A stretch of DNA of 64,000 nt from Vreelandella salicampi (GTDB lineage Bacteria; Pseudomonadota; Gammaproteobacteria; Pseudomonadales; Halomonadaceae): NCBI RefSeq assembly GCF_013415105.1, contig NZ_JACCDF010000002.1:62001-126000 (forward strand). The letters run 5' to 3'. Shown here piece after piece: positions 51,705-60,389 of the stretch. The translations under genes and the position numbers were made by a program. The notes beneath the pieces are model-generated. The model was not told where the DNA came from and made no database searches. It saw only the letters and a list, made by a program, of their open reading frames with translations. How positions within the stretch are numbered: position 1 is the stretch's first letter; each line of letters begins with the position of its first letter.

Positions 51705-51895
51705 TCTCTGGGCTGACGTTTAAGCCGGTGCTGGCATATCCCTAGCACAGCATGCAAAGCAGTTCTTACGAAACAGTTCTTATGAACTAGCTCGTATGTA
51801 TATATGTATTTGCATCTGTGCGCTGAAAGGGATATGCTGTTGCGCCTTTTGTAGATGAACACACGAGCAAGCCGCTCAAACTTCGGAGTAAGCTG
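51705..51895 (+). promoter_or_regulatory. rpmJ-rpsM leader: possible alpha-operon control region with tandem dyads
   Basis: This 191-bp gap contains two adjacent near-identical 13-mers, CAGTTCTTACGAA (51760-51772) and CAGTTCTTATGAA (51774-51786), each holding a GTTC-N4-GAAC-like dyad. A weak promoter, TTGCAT (51810-51815) with TATGCT (51833-51838), lies downstream. In Escherichia coli S4 represses the alpha operon through a pseudoknot at the rpsM start; an equivalent may be present here but I could not fold it with confidence. Confidence 0.4.
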
Positions 51896-52252
51896 ATGGC
51901 CCGTATTGCAGGCGTCAATATCCCGGATAACAAGCATGCGGCGATCTCGCTGACCTATATCTTCGGAATCGGTCGTACCCGCGCTGAGCACATCTGTGCT
52001 GCTGCTGGTATTGCACCGACTGCCAAAGTTCAGGACCTGTCTTCTGAAGAAGTTGACACACTACGTTCTGAAGTTGGTAAGTACACCGTAGAAGGTGACC
52101 TTCGTCGTGATGTGACGCTTAACATTAAGCGTCTCATGGACTTAGGTTGCTACCGTGGTCTGCGTCATCGCCGTAGTCTTCCGCTGCGTGGTCAGCGGAC
52201 TAAGACTAACGCGCGTACCCGTAAGGGCCCGCGTAAGCCGATCCGCAAATAA
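51896..52252 (+). CDS. rpsM: 30S ribosomal protein S13
   Basis: S13 bridges the 30S head to the large subunit and contacts P-site tRNA. The 118-aa protein starts [20 protein letters not shown], with GGAG 8 nt upstream, and has the conserved [19 protein letters not shown] and the basic end [20 protein letters not shown]. It opens the alpha operon; rpsK follows by 39 bp. Confidence 0.98.
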   Translation: MARIAGVNIPDNKHAAISLTYIFGIGRTRAEHICAAAGIAPTAKVQDLSSEEVDTLRSEVGKYTVEGDLRRDVTLNIKRLMDLGCYRGLRHRRSLPLRGQRTKTNARTRKGPRKPIRK

Positions 52253-52291
52253 CACGCACGTTCTGGCGTAAAGACAGGAATAGACATCAAC

Positions 52292-52678
<387 letters not shown>

Positions 52679-52690
52679 GGAGACAGATTC

Positions 52691-53311
52691 ATGGCCCGTT
52701 ATATTGGACCGAAGTGCAAATTGTCTCGTCGTGAAGGCACCGACCTCTTTTTGAAGAGTGGTGTGACTCCCTTCGAGAAAAAGTGTAAATCCGAGCAAAT
52801 CCCGGGTGTACACGGCCAGCGTCGTCAGCGTCTTTCCGACTACGGCTTGCAGCTTCGCGAGAAGCAGAAAGTACGCCGTATGTATGGCGTACTCGAAAAG
52901 CAGTTCCGCAACTATTATAAAGCCGCTGCTCGCCTGAAAGGCGCTACCGGTGAAGTATTGTTGCAGTTGCTCGAATCCCGACTGGACAACGTCGTCTACC
53001 GGATGGGCTTCGGCTCGACTCGCTCTGAAGCGCGTCAGCTGGTCAGCCACAAGGCGATTGTCGTGAACGGAAAAACCGTTAACGTGGCTTCTTATCAAGT
53101 GAAGCCGGGTGACGTGGTTTCTATTCGCGAAAAGGCGAAGAACCAAGCTCGCATCCAAAACGCATTGGCACTCGCTGCCAACCGCGGTGATGTGGTGTGG
53201 ATTGAAACCGACGCCAAGAAGATGGAAGGCACTTTCAAGGCTCTGCCTGAACGCGGTGACCTGTCTGCCGACATCAACGAAAACCTGATCGTCGAGCTGT
53301 ACTCGAAGTAA
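52691..53311 (+). CDS. rpsD: 30S ribosomal protein S4
   Basis: S4 is a primary 16S rRNA-binding protein and, in Escherichia coli, the translational repressor of the alpha operon. The 206-aa product has [20 protein letters not shown], the zinc-free N-terminal domain usual in gammaproteobacteria, and an S4 domain with [20 protein letters not shown] and [19 protein letters not shown]. rpoA follows by 115 bp when counted to its true ATG. Confidence 0.98.
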   Translation: MARYIGPKCKLSRREGTDLFLKSGVTPFEKKCKSEQIPGVHGQRRQRLSDYGLQLREKQKVRRMYGVLEKQFRNYYKAAARLKGATGEVLLQLLESRLDNVVYRMGFGSTRSEARQLVSHKAIVVNGKTVNVASYQVKPGDVVSIREKAKNQARIQNALALAANRGDVVWIETDAKKMEGTFKALPERGDLSADINENLIVELYSK

Positions 53312-53426
53312 GCCTTTAATAGCTTCTTCAAGCCCGGGCGGAGTAGCGCTGCTTCCCGCCCGGTTACTCTTGAGTTAAACCCTCTTGAGTACTCAGTATC
53401 CGTTTGGCAGCCTGAAAGGTGTTCTT

Positions 53427-54422
53427 ATGCAGCGTTCAGTGACCGAGTTTCTCCGTCCTCGCGACATCAAGGTCGAAGAAATCAGCGCACATCACGCCAA
53501 AATCGTTCTCGAACCGTTCGAGCGCGGCTTTGGCCACACCCTGGGGAATGCACTACGTCGCATTCTGCTTTCATCCATGCCCGGCGCTGCCGTGGTAGAG
53601 GCTGAAATTGCTGGTGTCGAGCACGAATATAGTGCGCTCGAAGGGGTGCAGGAAGATGTCATTGAAATCCTCCTGAATTTGAAAGATGTTGCGATCAAGA
53701 TGCACAGCCGCGATGAGGCGGTGCTCTCGCTGAACAAGCAGGGCCCAGCCGTCGTCACCGCTGGCGACATTGCGCTTGATCATAGCGTCGAAATCGTTAA
53801 TCCGGACCATGTGATTGCCCACGTCAATGAAGGTGCCGAGCTGAAAATTCAGCTAAAGGTAGCGATGGGTCGTGGTTACGAGCCGGCAGACGTTCGTGGC
53901 TCTGACGAAGAGTCTCGCACGATTGGGCGCCTGCAGCTGGATGCCACCTTCAGTCCTGTGCGTCGTGTTTCCTACGCGGTCGAAGCCGCTCGTGTTGAGC
54001 AGCGTACCGATCTCGATAAGCTGATTATCGATCTGGAAACTGACGGTACTTTGGATCCGGAAGAGGCTATCCGCCGCAGCGCGACCATTCTGCAAGAGCA
54101 GCTGGCCGCCTTCGTCGACCTGGAAGCGGATAAAGAACAGGAAGTCGAAGAAGAAGAAGATCACGTTGATCCGATTCTACTGCGCCCCGTAGACGATCTT
54201 GAGTTGACCGTTCGCAGCGCTAACTGCCTAAAAGCCGAGAATATCTACTATATTGGCGATCTGATCCAGCGCACAGAAGTTGAGCTGTTGAAGACCCCCA
54301 ATCTCGGTAAAAAATCTTTGAATGAAATCAAAGACGTTTTGGCAGCGCGCGGCTTGTCCCTCGGCATGCGGCTAGAGAATTGGCCGCCCGCTAGCCTGAA
54401 GGACGACAAGGCCTCTGCGTGA
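53427..54422 (+). CDS. rpoA: DNA-directed RNA polymerase subunit alpha
   Basis: Alpha dimers scaffold RNA polymerase assembly and contact UP elements and activators. The start is the ATG at 53427 ([18 protein letters not shown]) with AAAGGTG upstream; an in-frame ATG further up is outside the family. The 331-aa protein has the N-terminal domain [20 protein letters not shown], a flexible acidic linker (VEEEEDHVD) and the C-terminal domain [20 protein letters not shown] with [20 protein letters not shown]. rplQ follows by 39 bp. Confidence 0.97.
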   Translation: MQRSVTEFLRPRDIKVEEISAHHAKIVLEPFERGFGHTLGNALRRILLSSMPGAAVVEAEIAGVEHEYSALEGVQEDVIEILLNLKDVAIKMHSRDEAVLSLNKQGPAVVTAGDIALDHSVEIVNPDHVIAHVNEGAELKIQLKVAMGRGYEPADVRGSDEESRTIGRLQLDATFSPVRRVSYAVEAARVEQRTDLDKLIIDLETDGTLDPEEAIRRSATILQEQLAAFVDLEADKEQEVEEEEDHVDPILLRPVDDLELTVRSANCLKAENIYYIGDLIQRTEVELLKTPNLGKKSLNEIKDVLAARGLSLGMRLENWPPASLKDDKASA

Positions 54423-54461
54423 GCGTCGACTTGAGTCCCAGTTTGGTAAGGAATCACAACC

Positions 54462-54848
54462 ATGCGTCATCGTAAGAGTGGTCGTCAATTAAATCGTAAC
54501 AGCTCGCATCGTCAGGCCATGTTCAAAAACATGTCCGTGTCGCTCGTCGAGCACGAAGTGATTAAGACAACCCTACCCAAAGCCAAAGAGCTGCGTCGTG
54601 TCATCGAGCCGTTGATCACTTTGGCCAAGCAAGACAGCGTTGCCAACCGTCGTTTGGCGTTTGCCCGCACGCGCTCTAAAGAAGCCGTCGGCAAACTGTT
54701 CAACGAACTAGGACCGCGTTACGTCGAACGTCCGGGCGGTTACGTCCGTATTCTCAAGTGCGGTTTCCGCACTGGCGACAACGCGCCAATGGCATACGTT
54801 GAGCTTGTGGATCGTCCGGTAATTGAAGAAGCTGTTGCTGAAGAGTAA
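54462..54848 (+). CDS. rplQ: 50S ribosomal protein L17
   Basis: L17 lies at the tunnel exit surface of the large subunit. The 128-aa product starts [20 protein letters not shown] and contains [20 protein letters not shown] and [20 protein letters not shown], which mark the family. It closes the alpha operon and is followed by a strong terminator. Confidence 0.98.
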   Translation: MRHRKSGRQLNRNSSHRQAMFKNMSVSLVEHEVIKTTLPKAKELRRVIEPLITLAKQDSVANRRLAFARTRSKEAVGKLFNELGPRYVERPGGYVRILKCGFRTGDNAPMAYVELVDRPVIEEAVAEE

Positions 54849-54875
54849 TTTTTAGCAACACGTCTTCACTGCCGG

Positions 54876-54930
54876 TAAAACCGGCCTTATCCTTTTGCGT
54901 TAACAGCGCTTGGGTAAGGCCGGTTTTTTT
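54876..54930 (+). terminator. Rho-independent terminator of the alpha operon
   Basis: AAAACCGGCCTTATCC pairs with GGGTAAGGCCGGTTTT, followed by a run of T residues. It ends the long ribosomal protein block that began at the str promoter. Confidence 0.93.
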
Positions 54931-55082
54931 TGCTTTATTGATTAGTTGAAACTTATTTAAGGTTTTATTTTGTGCTAAATCATAATCCGCGTATTTACGC
55001 TTGCTTTGTTATGGCATTTAAGGCGAAGCTGACCATAATAAAAAATTGAGCCGTTAAATTGGCATCGTTACGGGGGCATCAC

Positions 55083-56438
55083 ATGCAAGGGGCATCGGCA
55101 TACGCATCCCAGCTACGCGTTTATCCGCGTAGCTTGTGTTTGGTCTGGCTAGTTTTATTTGTTTCATGCTTGGCACTTTTTGTGTCTTCAAACGCCCACG
55201 CGAATCCGCGTTATGCTGGCATCGTAGTTGATCTTGAAAACGGCGAAGTGCTCTACGCAGAAAATGCCGATGCGCGGCGTTATCCTGCCTCGTTAACCAA
55301 GATGATGACGCTCTACTTAGCATTTGAAGCGCTGGAAGACGGTACCCTTCGTTTAGATCAAGCTCTGCCCGTCTCGCGTTATGCAGCCGCTAAACCTGCG
55401 GTAAAACTATGGCTTGCCGCGGGTAGCTCGATTCCGGTCGACACCGCTATTCGGGCGCTGGCGGTACGCTCGGCGAATGACGTCGCTGCGGTGGTAGCCG
55501 AAGCGTTAGGCGGCAGCGAAGTGCGTTTTGCGCAAATGATGACCACTAAAGCGCGCGAGCTGGGCATGCACGCCACTACCTTTCGCAATGCCTCAGGCTT
55601 ACCAGATAACGCTCAGGTTACGACGGCGCGGGATATGCTGACGCTCTCAGTACGCGTCATGCAGGACTTTCCCCAGTATTACCATTATTTTGGCCTGCAA
55701 GAATTTACCTATAGAGGAAAACGTTACACCAGTCACAACCGATTGGTGAGTGACTACCCGGGTGCCGATGGGTTAAAGACCGGCTTTATTCGCGCCTCGG
55801 GTTTTAACGTCGCCACCACGGCTAAGCAAGGCGGACGTCGGTTGGTGGGTGTGGTGATGGGCGGGTTTAGCTCCCAATCCCGCGATACGCACATGGCGGA
55901 TTTGCTCAATCGCAGCTTTATGCGCGCCGATTTGCGTGACCAGGGCACATGGTTAGCCGATGCCAACTTCTCGCGTGAATTTATGCGCTTTGGTCAGCCG
56001 CAGGTATCTGAGCCCGTAGAGCCCGCGCCTGCCGCGCACTCGCCTCAGCTGCTAGCGTCGCTGGAAACGTCTGTTAATACGGCTCAAGGTAGTCGTGCTG
56101 ATATAAACGCGTTTGAGACCCCGATCATTGAGCGAAATGACCCGTTGCGTGCGTTGATTGAGCGCGAAACGACACTTCCCGACCCACCTGCGGCGGGGAC
56201 TTGGGGAATTCAGGTGGGGGCCTTTAGCTATATTGACCAAGCGCAGCAGTTTGCACGGCTTGCCGCTGAGCGTTTGCCCCATGAGATGAATGGCCGTATT
56301 GCGGTTGATACGCTGGACAGTCAGCGCTCACTTTTTCGCGCCCGGCTGATGGCACTACAAGAAGGCCAGGCGCGACAGGCTTGCCAGCAGCTCAAGGCCC
56401 AAGGGATGGATTGTATGGTGGTTAACGCAAGCCTCTAA
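55083..56438 (+). CDS. D-alanyl-D-alanine carboxypeptidase with C-terminal SPOR domain
   Basis: The 451-aa protein has a signal peptide (to about residue 40, ending SSNAHA). A serine peptidase domain of the PBP5/DacA type follows: SxxK at S70-K73 (ASLTK), SxN at S130-N132 (RSAND) and KTG at K232-G234 (LKTGF). It trims the terminal D-alanine from peptidoglycan pentapeptides. Instead of the usual PBP5 C-terminal beta domain and amphipathic anchor, residues about 372-450 form a SPOR domain (WGIQVGAFSYIDQAQQFARL) that binds denuded glycan at the septum. A TTG at 55059 is an alternative start, but the ATG at 55083 has GGGGG upstream. It is probably monocistronic, ended by the terminator at 56455. 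Confidence 0.85.
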   Translation: MQGASAYASQLRVYPRSLCLVWLVLFVSCLALFVSSNAHANPRYAGIVVDLENGEVLYAENADARRYPASLTKMMTLYLAFEALEDGTLRLDQALPVSRYAAAKPAVKLWLAAGSSIPVDTAIRALAVRSANDVAAVVAEALGGSEVRFAQMMTTKARELGMHATTFRNASGLPDNAQVTTARDMLTLSVRVMQDFPQYYHYFGLQEFTYRGKRYTSHNRLVSDYPGADGLKTGFIRASGFNVATTAKQGGRRLVGVVMGGFSSQSRDTHMADLLNRSFMRADLRDQGTWLADANFSREFMRFGQPQVSEPVEPAPAAHSPQLLASLETSVNTAQGSRADINAFETPIIERNDPLRALIERETTLPDPPAAGTWGIQVGAFSYIDQAQQFARLAAERLPHEMNGRIAVDTLDSQRSLFRARLMALQEGQARQACQQLKAQGMDCMVVNASL

Positions 56439-56454
56439 ACATCGCATCGTCACG

Positions 56455-56490
56455 ACACCTCGTCAGGGCAACTTGGCGGGGTGTTTTTTG
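56455..56490 (+). terminator. Rho-independent terminator of the carboxypeptidase gene
   Basis: ACACCTCG and CGGGGTGT form an 8-bp stem (one G-T pair) followed by TTTTTTG. It lies 17 bp after the stop codon. Confidence 0.75.
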
Positions 56491-56517
56491 TAACAATCAA
56501 CACCTGCGGGGGAGACG

Positions 56518-57393
56518 ATGAGTTCATCGTTAAAAGGGATCGGCTGTATGTGCCTGGGTGTGCTATTTCTCGCCTTAGGGGATGCCGTTTCGAAGTGGTT
56601 AGGCGAGGTACATTCGCCACTGCAAATCATCTTTTTTCGTACGCTTGTGTCGCTGCCGTTAATTGCGCTATTGGCTTACTTTGCTGGTGGGATGCGTAAG
56701 CTACACACCAAAAGGCCTAAAGTTCACTTGCTGCGTGGGATAATCTATACCGGCACAATGGGGTTTTTTGTGTTGGGGCTGACGATGCTACCGCTGGCGG
56801 AGGCCACGGCGATTGCGTTTGTCGCGCCGCTTTTTGTCACGCTGCTGTCGGTGCCGCTGTTGGGTGAACGCATCGAGCGGCCCGTGCTGGCGGCGTCGCT
56901 GGTCGGTTTTCTCGGGGTGATCATCGTCGTGCGACCCGGCGGCGATGCCTTTGGTATGGGCGCTTTGGTATTGATAGCCGCTGCTCTGTGCTATGCCTTG
57001 ATGATGATTACCGCCAGGCGCTACGGTGGCCGCGAGCATCTTTGGGCGATGGTGTTTTATATGACCGTGGTGCCGCTTGTATTAACCGCCGCCGCCTTGC
57101 CGTGGGTGTGGCAAACGCCGCAGCCGTGGCACTGGTTGGGGTTTCTCGGCTCGGGGGTGTTTGGCGTCGGCGCGACGGCGTTTATTACCTTGGCGTTTCG
57201 CTTTGCGCCGGCGGCTATCGCCGCACCGTTTGACTATAGCGCGATGCTTTGGGCAGTGCTCTTAGGCTGGTGGTTCTGGGGCGAGCTGCCCGACATTTGG
57301 GTATGGGTGGGGAGTGTGCTGATTATCGGCAGTGGTTTGGCGATCGCCTATATGGAACGCCGCACCAGCCTCAAGCGCCGCCCGAGCGCATGA
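56518..57393 (+). CDS. EamA/DMT-family drug/metabolite transporter
   Basis: The 291-aa protein has ten hydrophobic helices in two homologous EamA halves. The first half starts MSSSLKGIGCMCLGVLFLALGDAVSKWL and contains LTMLPLAEATAIAFVAPLFVTLL, a typical EamA motif; the second repeat includes FAPAAIAAPFDYSAMLWAVLLGW. Substrates are often amino acids or small metabolites leaving the cell, but none can be assigned here. GGGGGAG precedes the ATG. Its 3' end overlaps the convergent thiE by 23 bp. Confidence 0.88.
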   Translation: MSSSLKGIGCMCLGVLFLALGDAVSKWLGEVHSPLQIIFFRTLVSLPLIALLAYFAGGMRKLHTKRPKVHLLRGIIYTGTMGFFVLGLTMLPLAEATAIAFVAPLFVTLLSVPLLGERIERPVLAASLVGFLGVIIVVRPGGDAFGMGALVLIAAALCYALMMITARRYGGREHLWAMVFYMTVVPLVLTAAALPWVWQTPQPWHWLGFLGSGVFGVGATAFITLAFRFAPAAIAAPFDYSAMLWAVLLGWWFWGELPDIWVWVGSVLIIGSGLAIAYMERRTSLKRRPSA

Positions 57394-58021
57394 CCTCGCG
57401 TTGGCGCCATCGCGTCGCAAGTTCCCGCGCGGCATTTTGTGGCGAGGCCTGGCCGCAAATGGCTGAAATGACGGCCATGCCGTGCGCGCCACTGCGTTGC
57501 ACTGCGTCAATATGCTGAGCTTTTAATCCGCCAATCGCCACGCTAGGAACAGCGCTTGCCTCTACCAAGGCGGCCAAGCCATCAAGACCCAGGGGCGCGG
57601 CGTGATCCTGTTTGCTAGCGGTGGCAAACACAGGCCCTAAGCCAACGTAATCCAGCCCTTCAATGGGAATACTGTTGAGTTGTTCCAGCGTATTGATCGA
57701 CAAGCCGACAATGGCATCCGGTCCAAGCGCGTCTCGCGCCTCGCGCGCGGTGGTGTCGCTCTGGCCGACGTGCACGCCTTCGGCGCCGCTGGCGAGGGCA
57801 ACTTCTAAGCGGTCGTTGATGATCAAAGGAATACCCTTTGGCTTCAGCATCGCGTTAAGCCGTTTGGCCTGCTCAATCATCGCTTTGTCGCTAGCGTGTT
57901 TATCGCGCAACTGCACCATTGTCACACCCCCGGCCACGGCGTCTTCCACGGTGCGCTCGAGGCCGTAAGATTGGCACAATGTGGCGTCGGTGACGAGATA
58001 AACCGAGAGGTCAAAGCGCAT
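57371..58021 (-). CDS. thiE: Thiamine-phosphate synthase ThiE
   Basis: ThiE couples hydroxymethylpyrimidine diphosphate and thiazole phosphate to thiamine phosphate. The start is the ATG at 58021 (MRFDLSVYLVTDATLC), inside the end of thiM; an earlier in-frame ATG would overlap thiM more. The 216-aa TIM-barrel protein has VQLRDKHASDK, IINDRLEVALASGAEGVHVG and YVGLGPVFATASKQDHAAP, the usual substrate loops, and VAIGGLKAQHI. It overlaps thiM by 11 bp and the EamA gene by 23 bp. Confidence 0.95.
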   Translation of the reverse strand: MRFDLSVYLVTDATLCQSYGLERTVEDAVAGGVTMVQLRDKHASDKAMIEQAKRLNAMLKPKGIPLIINDRLEVALASGAEGVHVGQSDTTAREARDALGPDAIVGLSINTLEQLNSIPIEGLDYVGLGPVFATASKQDHAAPLGLDGLAALVEASAVPSVAIGGLKAQHIDAVQRSGAHGMAVISAICGQASPQNAARELATRWRQREVMRSGGA

Positions 58022-58823
58022 TGATAAGCTCCAGCGAGAGATGTTGGTCAAGGTCTTGCGGGGTTAGCTGGTAAAGGGCATCCAGGAACGCGGGCATAAA
58101 GCTGCCGGGGCCCTCGGCCTTGGTGCCCGCACGTGCACCCGCCAGCGCAAAACAGCCAAAAGCGGCGGCAGTTCCTTCAAGCGGCTGTTCTTCAGCTACG
58201 GCCGTAAACGCGGCCACGGTGGCACTTAGTGCGCAGCCGAGTGTCGTCACCCGGGGCATCAGCGCATGGCCGCCGGTCACGCGCAGTGTGCTTTCGCCGT
58301 CCGTAATCAGGTCGATATCGCCACTAACCCCCACGATACAGCGCTGTCCGCGCGCTAATTGACTGGCGGCCGCGTGGGCATGTTCGGCGCTTGCCGTGCT
58401 ATCAACGCCGCGCCCGGGATTGGCGATGCCGTTAAGAGTGAGGATCTCGGATGCATTCCCACGGATGACGCGGGGTCGATGCTTCAGCAGGTCAGCGCAG
58501 AGACGCTGACGGTATGTCGTGGCACCGACGGCTACCGGGTCGAGCACCCAAGGGGTGTTGTGTGAGTTGGCAGTGCGCGCGGCACAATGCATGGCGCCTG
58601 CCCAAGGGGATGAAACGGTGCCGATATTGATCGATAATGCATCGCTAAGCGAGACGAATTCGTCGACTTCTTCTATGGCATGCAACATGGCCGGCGAGGC
58701 GCCGAGCGAAAGCAAAGCATTTGCGCTACTGTTCATCGCCACGTAATTGGTGATGCAGTGCGTCAGAGGGGTGCGTTGGCGCAGGCCGGTTAAGTAGTGA
58801 CTCAAAGTGGGTGCTGGTGGCAT
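58011..58823 (-). CDS. thiM: Hydroxyethylthiazole kinase ThiM
   Basis: ThiM phosphorylates salvaged 4-methyl-5-(2-hydroxyethyl)thiazole for thiamine synthesis. The start is the ATG at 58823 (MPPAPTLSHYLTGLRQ) with GGGAGG upstream. The 270-aa ribokinase-like protein has HCITNYVAMNSSANALLSLG, WVLDPVAVGATTYRQR, RVIRGNASEILTLNG and the C-terminal VTTLGCALSATVAA with the expected active-site cysteine. A TPP riboswitch lies directly upstream; a longer start at 58862 would fall inside it and is rejected. thiD is not in the window. Confidence 0.95.
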   Translation of the reverse strand: MPPAPTLSHYLTGLRQRTPLTHCITNYVAMNSSANALLSLGASPAMLHAIEEVDEFVSLSDALSINIGTVSSPWAGAMHCAARTANSHNTPWVLDPVAVGATTYRQRLCADLLKHRPRVIRGNASEILTLNGIANPGRGVDSTASAEHAHAAASQLARGQRCIVGVSGDIDLITDGESTLRVTGGHALMPRVTTLGCALSATVAAFTAVAEEQPLEGTAAAFGCFALAGARAGTKAEGPGSFMPAFLDALYQLTPQDLDQHLSLELINAL

Positions 58824-58828
58824 GACAT

Positions 58829-58844
58829 CCTCCCGGACGGGAGG
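58829..58844 (-). promoter_or_regulatory. Shine-Dalgarno-sequestering hairpin before thiM
   Basis: On the minus strand CCTCCC-GTCC-GGGAGG forms a perfect 6-bp stem whose 3' arm is the thiM Shine-Dalgarno sequence, 6 nt from the ATG. It follows the riboswitch directly and would mask the ribosome-binding site when formed, the usual translational off-state for gammaproteobacterial TPP switches. Confidence 0.8.
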
Positions 58845-58857
58845 CAATGGGGCGAGA

Positions 58858-58950
58858 CCCACGACTCCCTACGCCGGTATTATCCAGTTCAGGTGATGAG
58901 GGTGCGTCTCAGCCCGGTTTTCCGCAGAAAAACACGAGCGCCCCTGTCGT
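58858..58950 (-). promoter_or_regulatory. TPP (THI-box) riboswitch of thiME
   Basis: Reading the minus strand, the aptamer shows the conserved pieces in order: AGGGGCGC near 58946, CTGAGA at 58912-58907, ACCCTCATCACCTGAACTGG, and GATAATACCGGCGTAGGGA at 58884-58866. These match the TPP-binding aptamer consensus. It lies just before thiM and 30 bp beyond the stop of the small gene at 58980, so the promoter must lie in or near that gene. High TPP should close the thiM Shine-Dalgarno hairpin. Confidence 0.95.
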
Positions 58951-58979
58951 ATTCGATAAGCGCTATCGTAGCGGATCTG

Positions 58980-59324
58980 TTAGCGAAAGGCGATCCGCGT
59001 GCCGTAGGCAAGCATTTCGTTAGGCGTTAAAGCGTGCCCGGGAACGCCGATCATTTCATCCCCGCATTGATCGCTGAAAGTCAGAATGCCGTGTTTCAAG
59101 CCTAGATGACCCAGCTTGTCGCGAATTTCACCGGTGCCAAGGAAGGTGCACGTCTTGCCCTGTTCGTCGCTCAATTCGGAAACCCCTTGCGGGTGGTGAA
59201 AGCGCACCGTGTAGATGCCATCCATCGACTCCACTTCCACAAGAGGCGAAAAGCCATTGTGAATCGCATGGGAAAGTTGTTTGTAGGTAATACGATCACT
59301 CAGGGCATAATCATTGTTTGACAT
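58980..59324 (-). CDS. DUF6482-like small acidic protein
   Basis: The 114-aa protein starts MSNNDYALSDRITYKQLSHA at the ATG at 59324, with GAGGA 9 nt upstream; longer in-frame starts are not supported. It has VEVESMDGIYTVRFHHPQGV and CGDEMIGVPGHALTPNEMLA, a pattern (a beta-rich start, DEM-G near the end) like that of the uncharacterised DUF6482 family of pseudomonads and halomonads. Assignment is by memory of that pattern and only moderate. No signal peptide or membrane helix is present. It may share transcription with thiM. Confidence 0.7.
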   Translation of the reverse strand: MSNNDYALSDRITYKQLSHAIHNGFSPLVEVESMDGIYTVRFHHPQGVSELSDEQGKTCTFLGTGEIRDKLGHLGLKHGILTFSDQCGDEMIGVPGHALTPNEMLAYGTRIAFR

Positions 59325-59487
59325 GACATTATCCTCGCCAGATTCGCTGCTTGTATAGCCTGCGATATTTAACTGTAGAGGGTTTGTGACATTTTTCCAT
59401 CCTGGAACATGCGAAAGCGACGTTTGTACCAAGGGCGTAGACTGATAAAGTCATAACTCTCGACGCATCATAAAAGGAGCTACCACG

Positions 59488-60021
59488 ATGACTTTTCAAG
59501 GAGAGCAGTACCCCGGCGTAAAAGCCGCCCCCGCCGAGACACAGGGGTTTCGTCTTAACCATACGATGCTGCGGATCAAAGACCCCGAGCGTTCGTTGGC
59601 GTTTTACTCGCGTGTATTCGGTATGCAGGTGATGCGGCGGCTAGATTTCGAAGAGATGAGCTTTTCACTCTATTTTCTCGCCAAGCTGGAGGATAGTGAC
59701 AATGTGCCGGAGGAGACCGAGGCACGCACGGTCTGGACATTCAGCCAAAAAGGGCTGTTAGAGCTAACGCATAACTGGGGCACGGAGGATCAGGACGACT
59801 TTGCCTATCATGACGGCAATGCCGAGCCGCAGGGCTTTGGCCATATTTGCTTCAGTGTCCCGAATGTCGAAGCGGCTCAGGCGTGGTTCGACGAGCACGA
59901 TGTCACCTTCGTCAAACGCGCCGATCAAGGCAAGATGAAAGATGTCATTTTCGTGAAGGACCCCGACGGCTACTGGATCGAAGTGATCCAAGCCGACCGC
60001 ATGGCGACCATGGGCGACTAA
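59488..60021 (+). CDS. gloA: Lactoylglutathione lyase (glyoxalase I)
   Basis: GloA isomerises the methylglyoxal-glutathione hemithioacetal to S-lactoylglutathione. The 177-aa vicinal-oxygen-chelate fold protein has NHTMLRIKDPERSLAFYSRV (first metal histidine), LELTHNWGTE, GFGHICFSVPNVEAAQAWF (second histidine) and IFVKDPDGYWIEVIQ (glutamate ligand). The size is of the longer class, with an N-terminal extension and the insert EDSDNVPEETE seen in the eukaryote-like, zinc-dependent type. AAAAGGAG precedes the ATG. The next gene starts 2 bp later, implying an operon. Confidence 0.93.
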   Translation: MTFQGEQYPGVKAAPAETQGFRLNHTMLRIKDPERSLAFYSRVFGMQVMRRLDFEEMSFSLYFLAKLEDSDNVPEETEARTVWTFSQKGLLELTHNWGTEDQDDFAYHDGNAEPQGFGHICFSVPNVEAAQAWFDEHDVTFVKRADQGKMKDVIFVKDPDGYWIEVIQADRMATMGD

Positions 60022-60023
60022 CA

Positions 60024-60389
60024 ATGGCGCATCTGCTGTTTCGCCTGCGCCATGTGACCGAGGAAGAGGCCATGGAAGTTCGTCAGCTGCTAGCGGCCCA
60101 TGGCATGGATACCTACGAGACGCAGGCAGGTTTTTTCCGGCTGGGTGTGGATGCCATTTGGTTACGCGATTCAGGCCAGCTTGATGAGGCGAAGGCACTG
60201 CTTGCTGATTACCAAACGCAGCGCCTGGCGAACGCGAGGCGTGAGCACCAAGCCGCCATTGAACGTGGTGAGGCGCCGAGCCTATGGAAGCGCTTCGCCG
60301 CTCACCCGTTACAAGTCATCTTGGTATTCGTGGCGGTGGTGGTAATTGCCCTCCTCACGCTGCTGCCGTTCATCGGCTTGGGGCGTTAA
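60024..60389 (+). CDS. DUF6164-family membrane-anchored protein
   Basis: The 121-aa protein starts MAHLLFRLRHVTEEEAMEVR, then a soluble region with TQAGFFRLGVDAIWLRDSGQ and DYQTQRLANARREHQAA, and ends in one membrane helix (LQVILVFVAVVVIALLTLL) near the C-terminus. This matches the uncharacterised DUF6164 family as I recall it (memory-based). It lies 2 bp after gloA, so the two are co-expressed, and converges on the cupin gene with a 4-bp overlap at 60386-60389. Function is unknown. Confidence 0.75.
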   Translation: MAHLLFRLRHVTEEEAMEVRQLLAAHGMDTYETQAGFFRLGVDAIWLRDSGQLDEAKALLADYQTQRLANARREHQAAIERGEAPSLWKRFAAHPLQVILVFVAVVVIALLTLLPFIGLGR

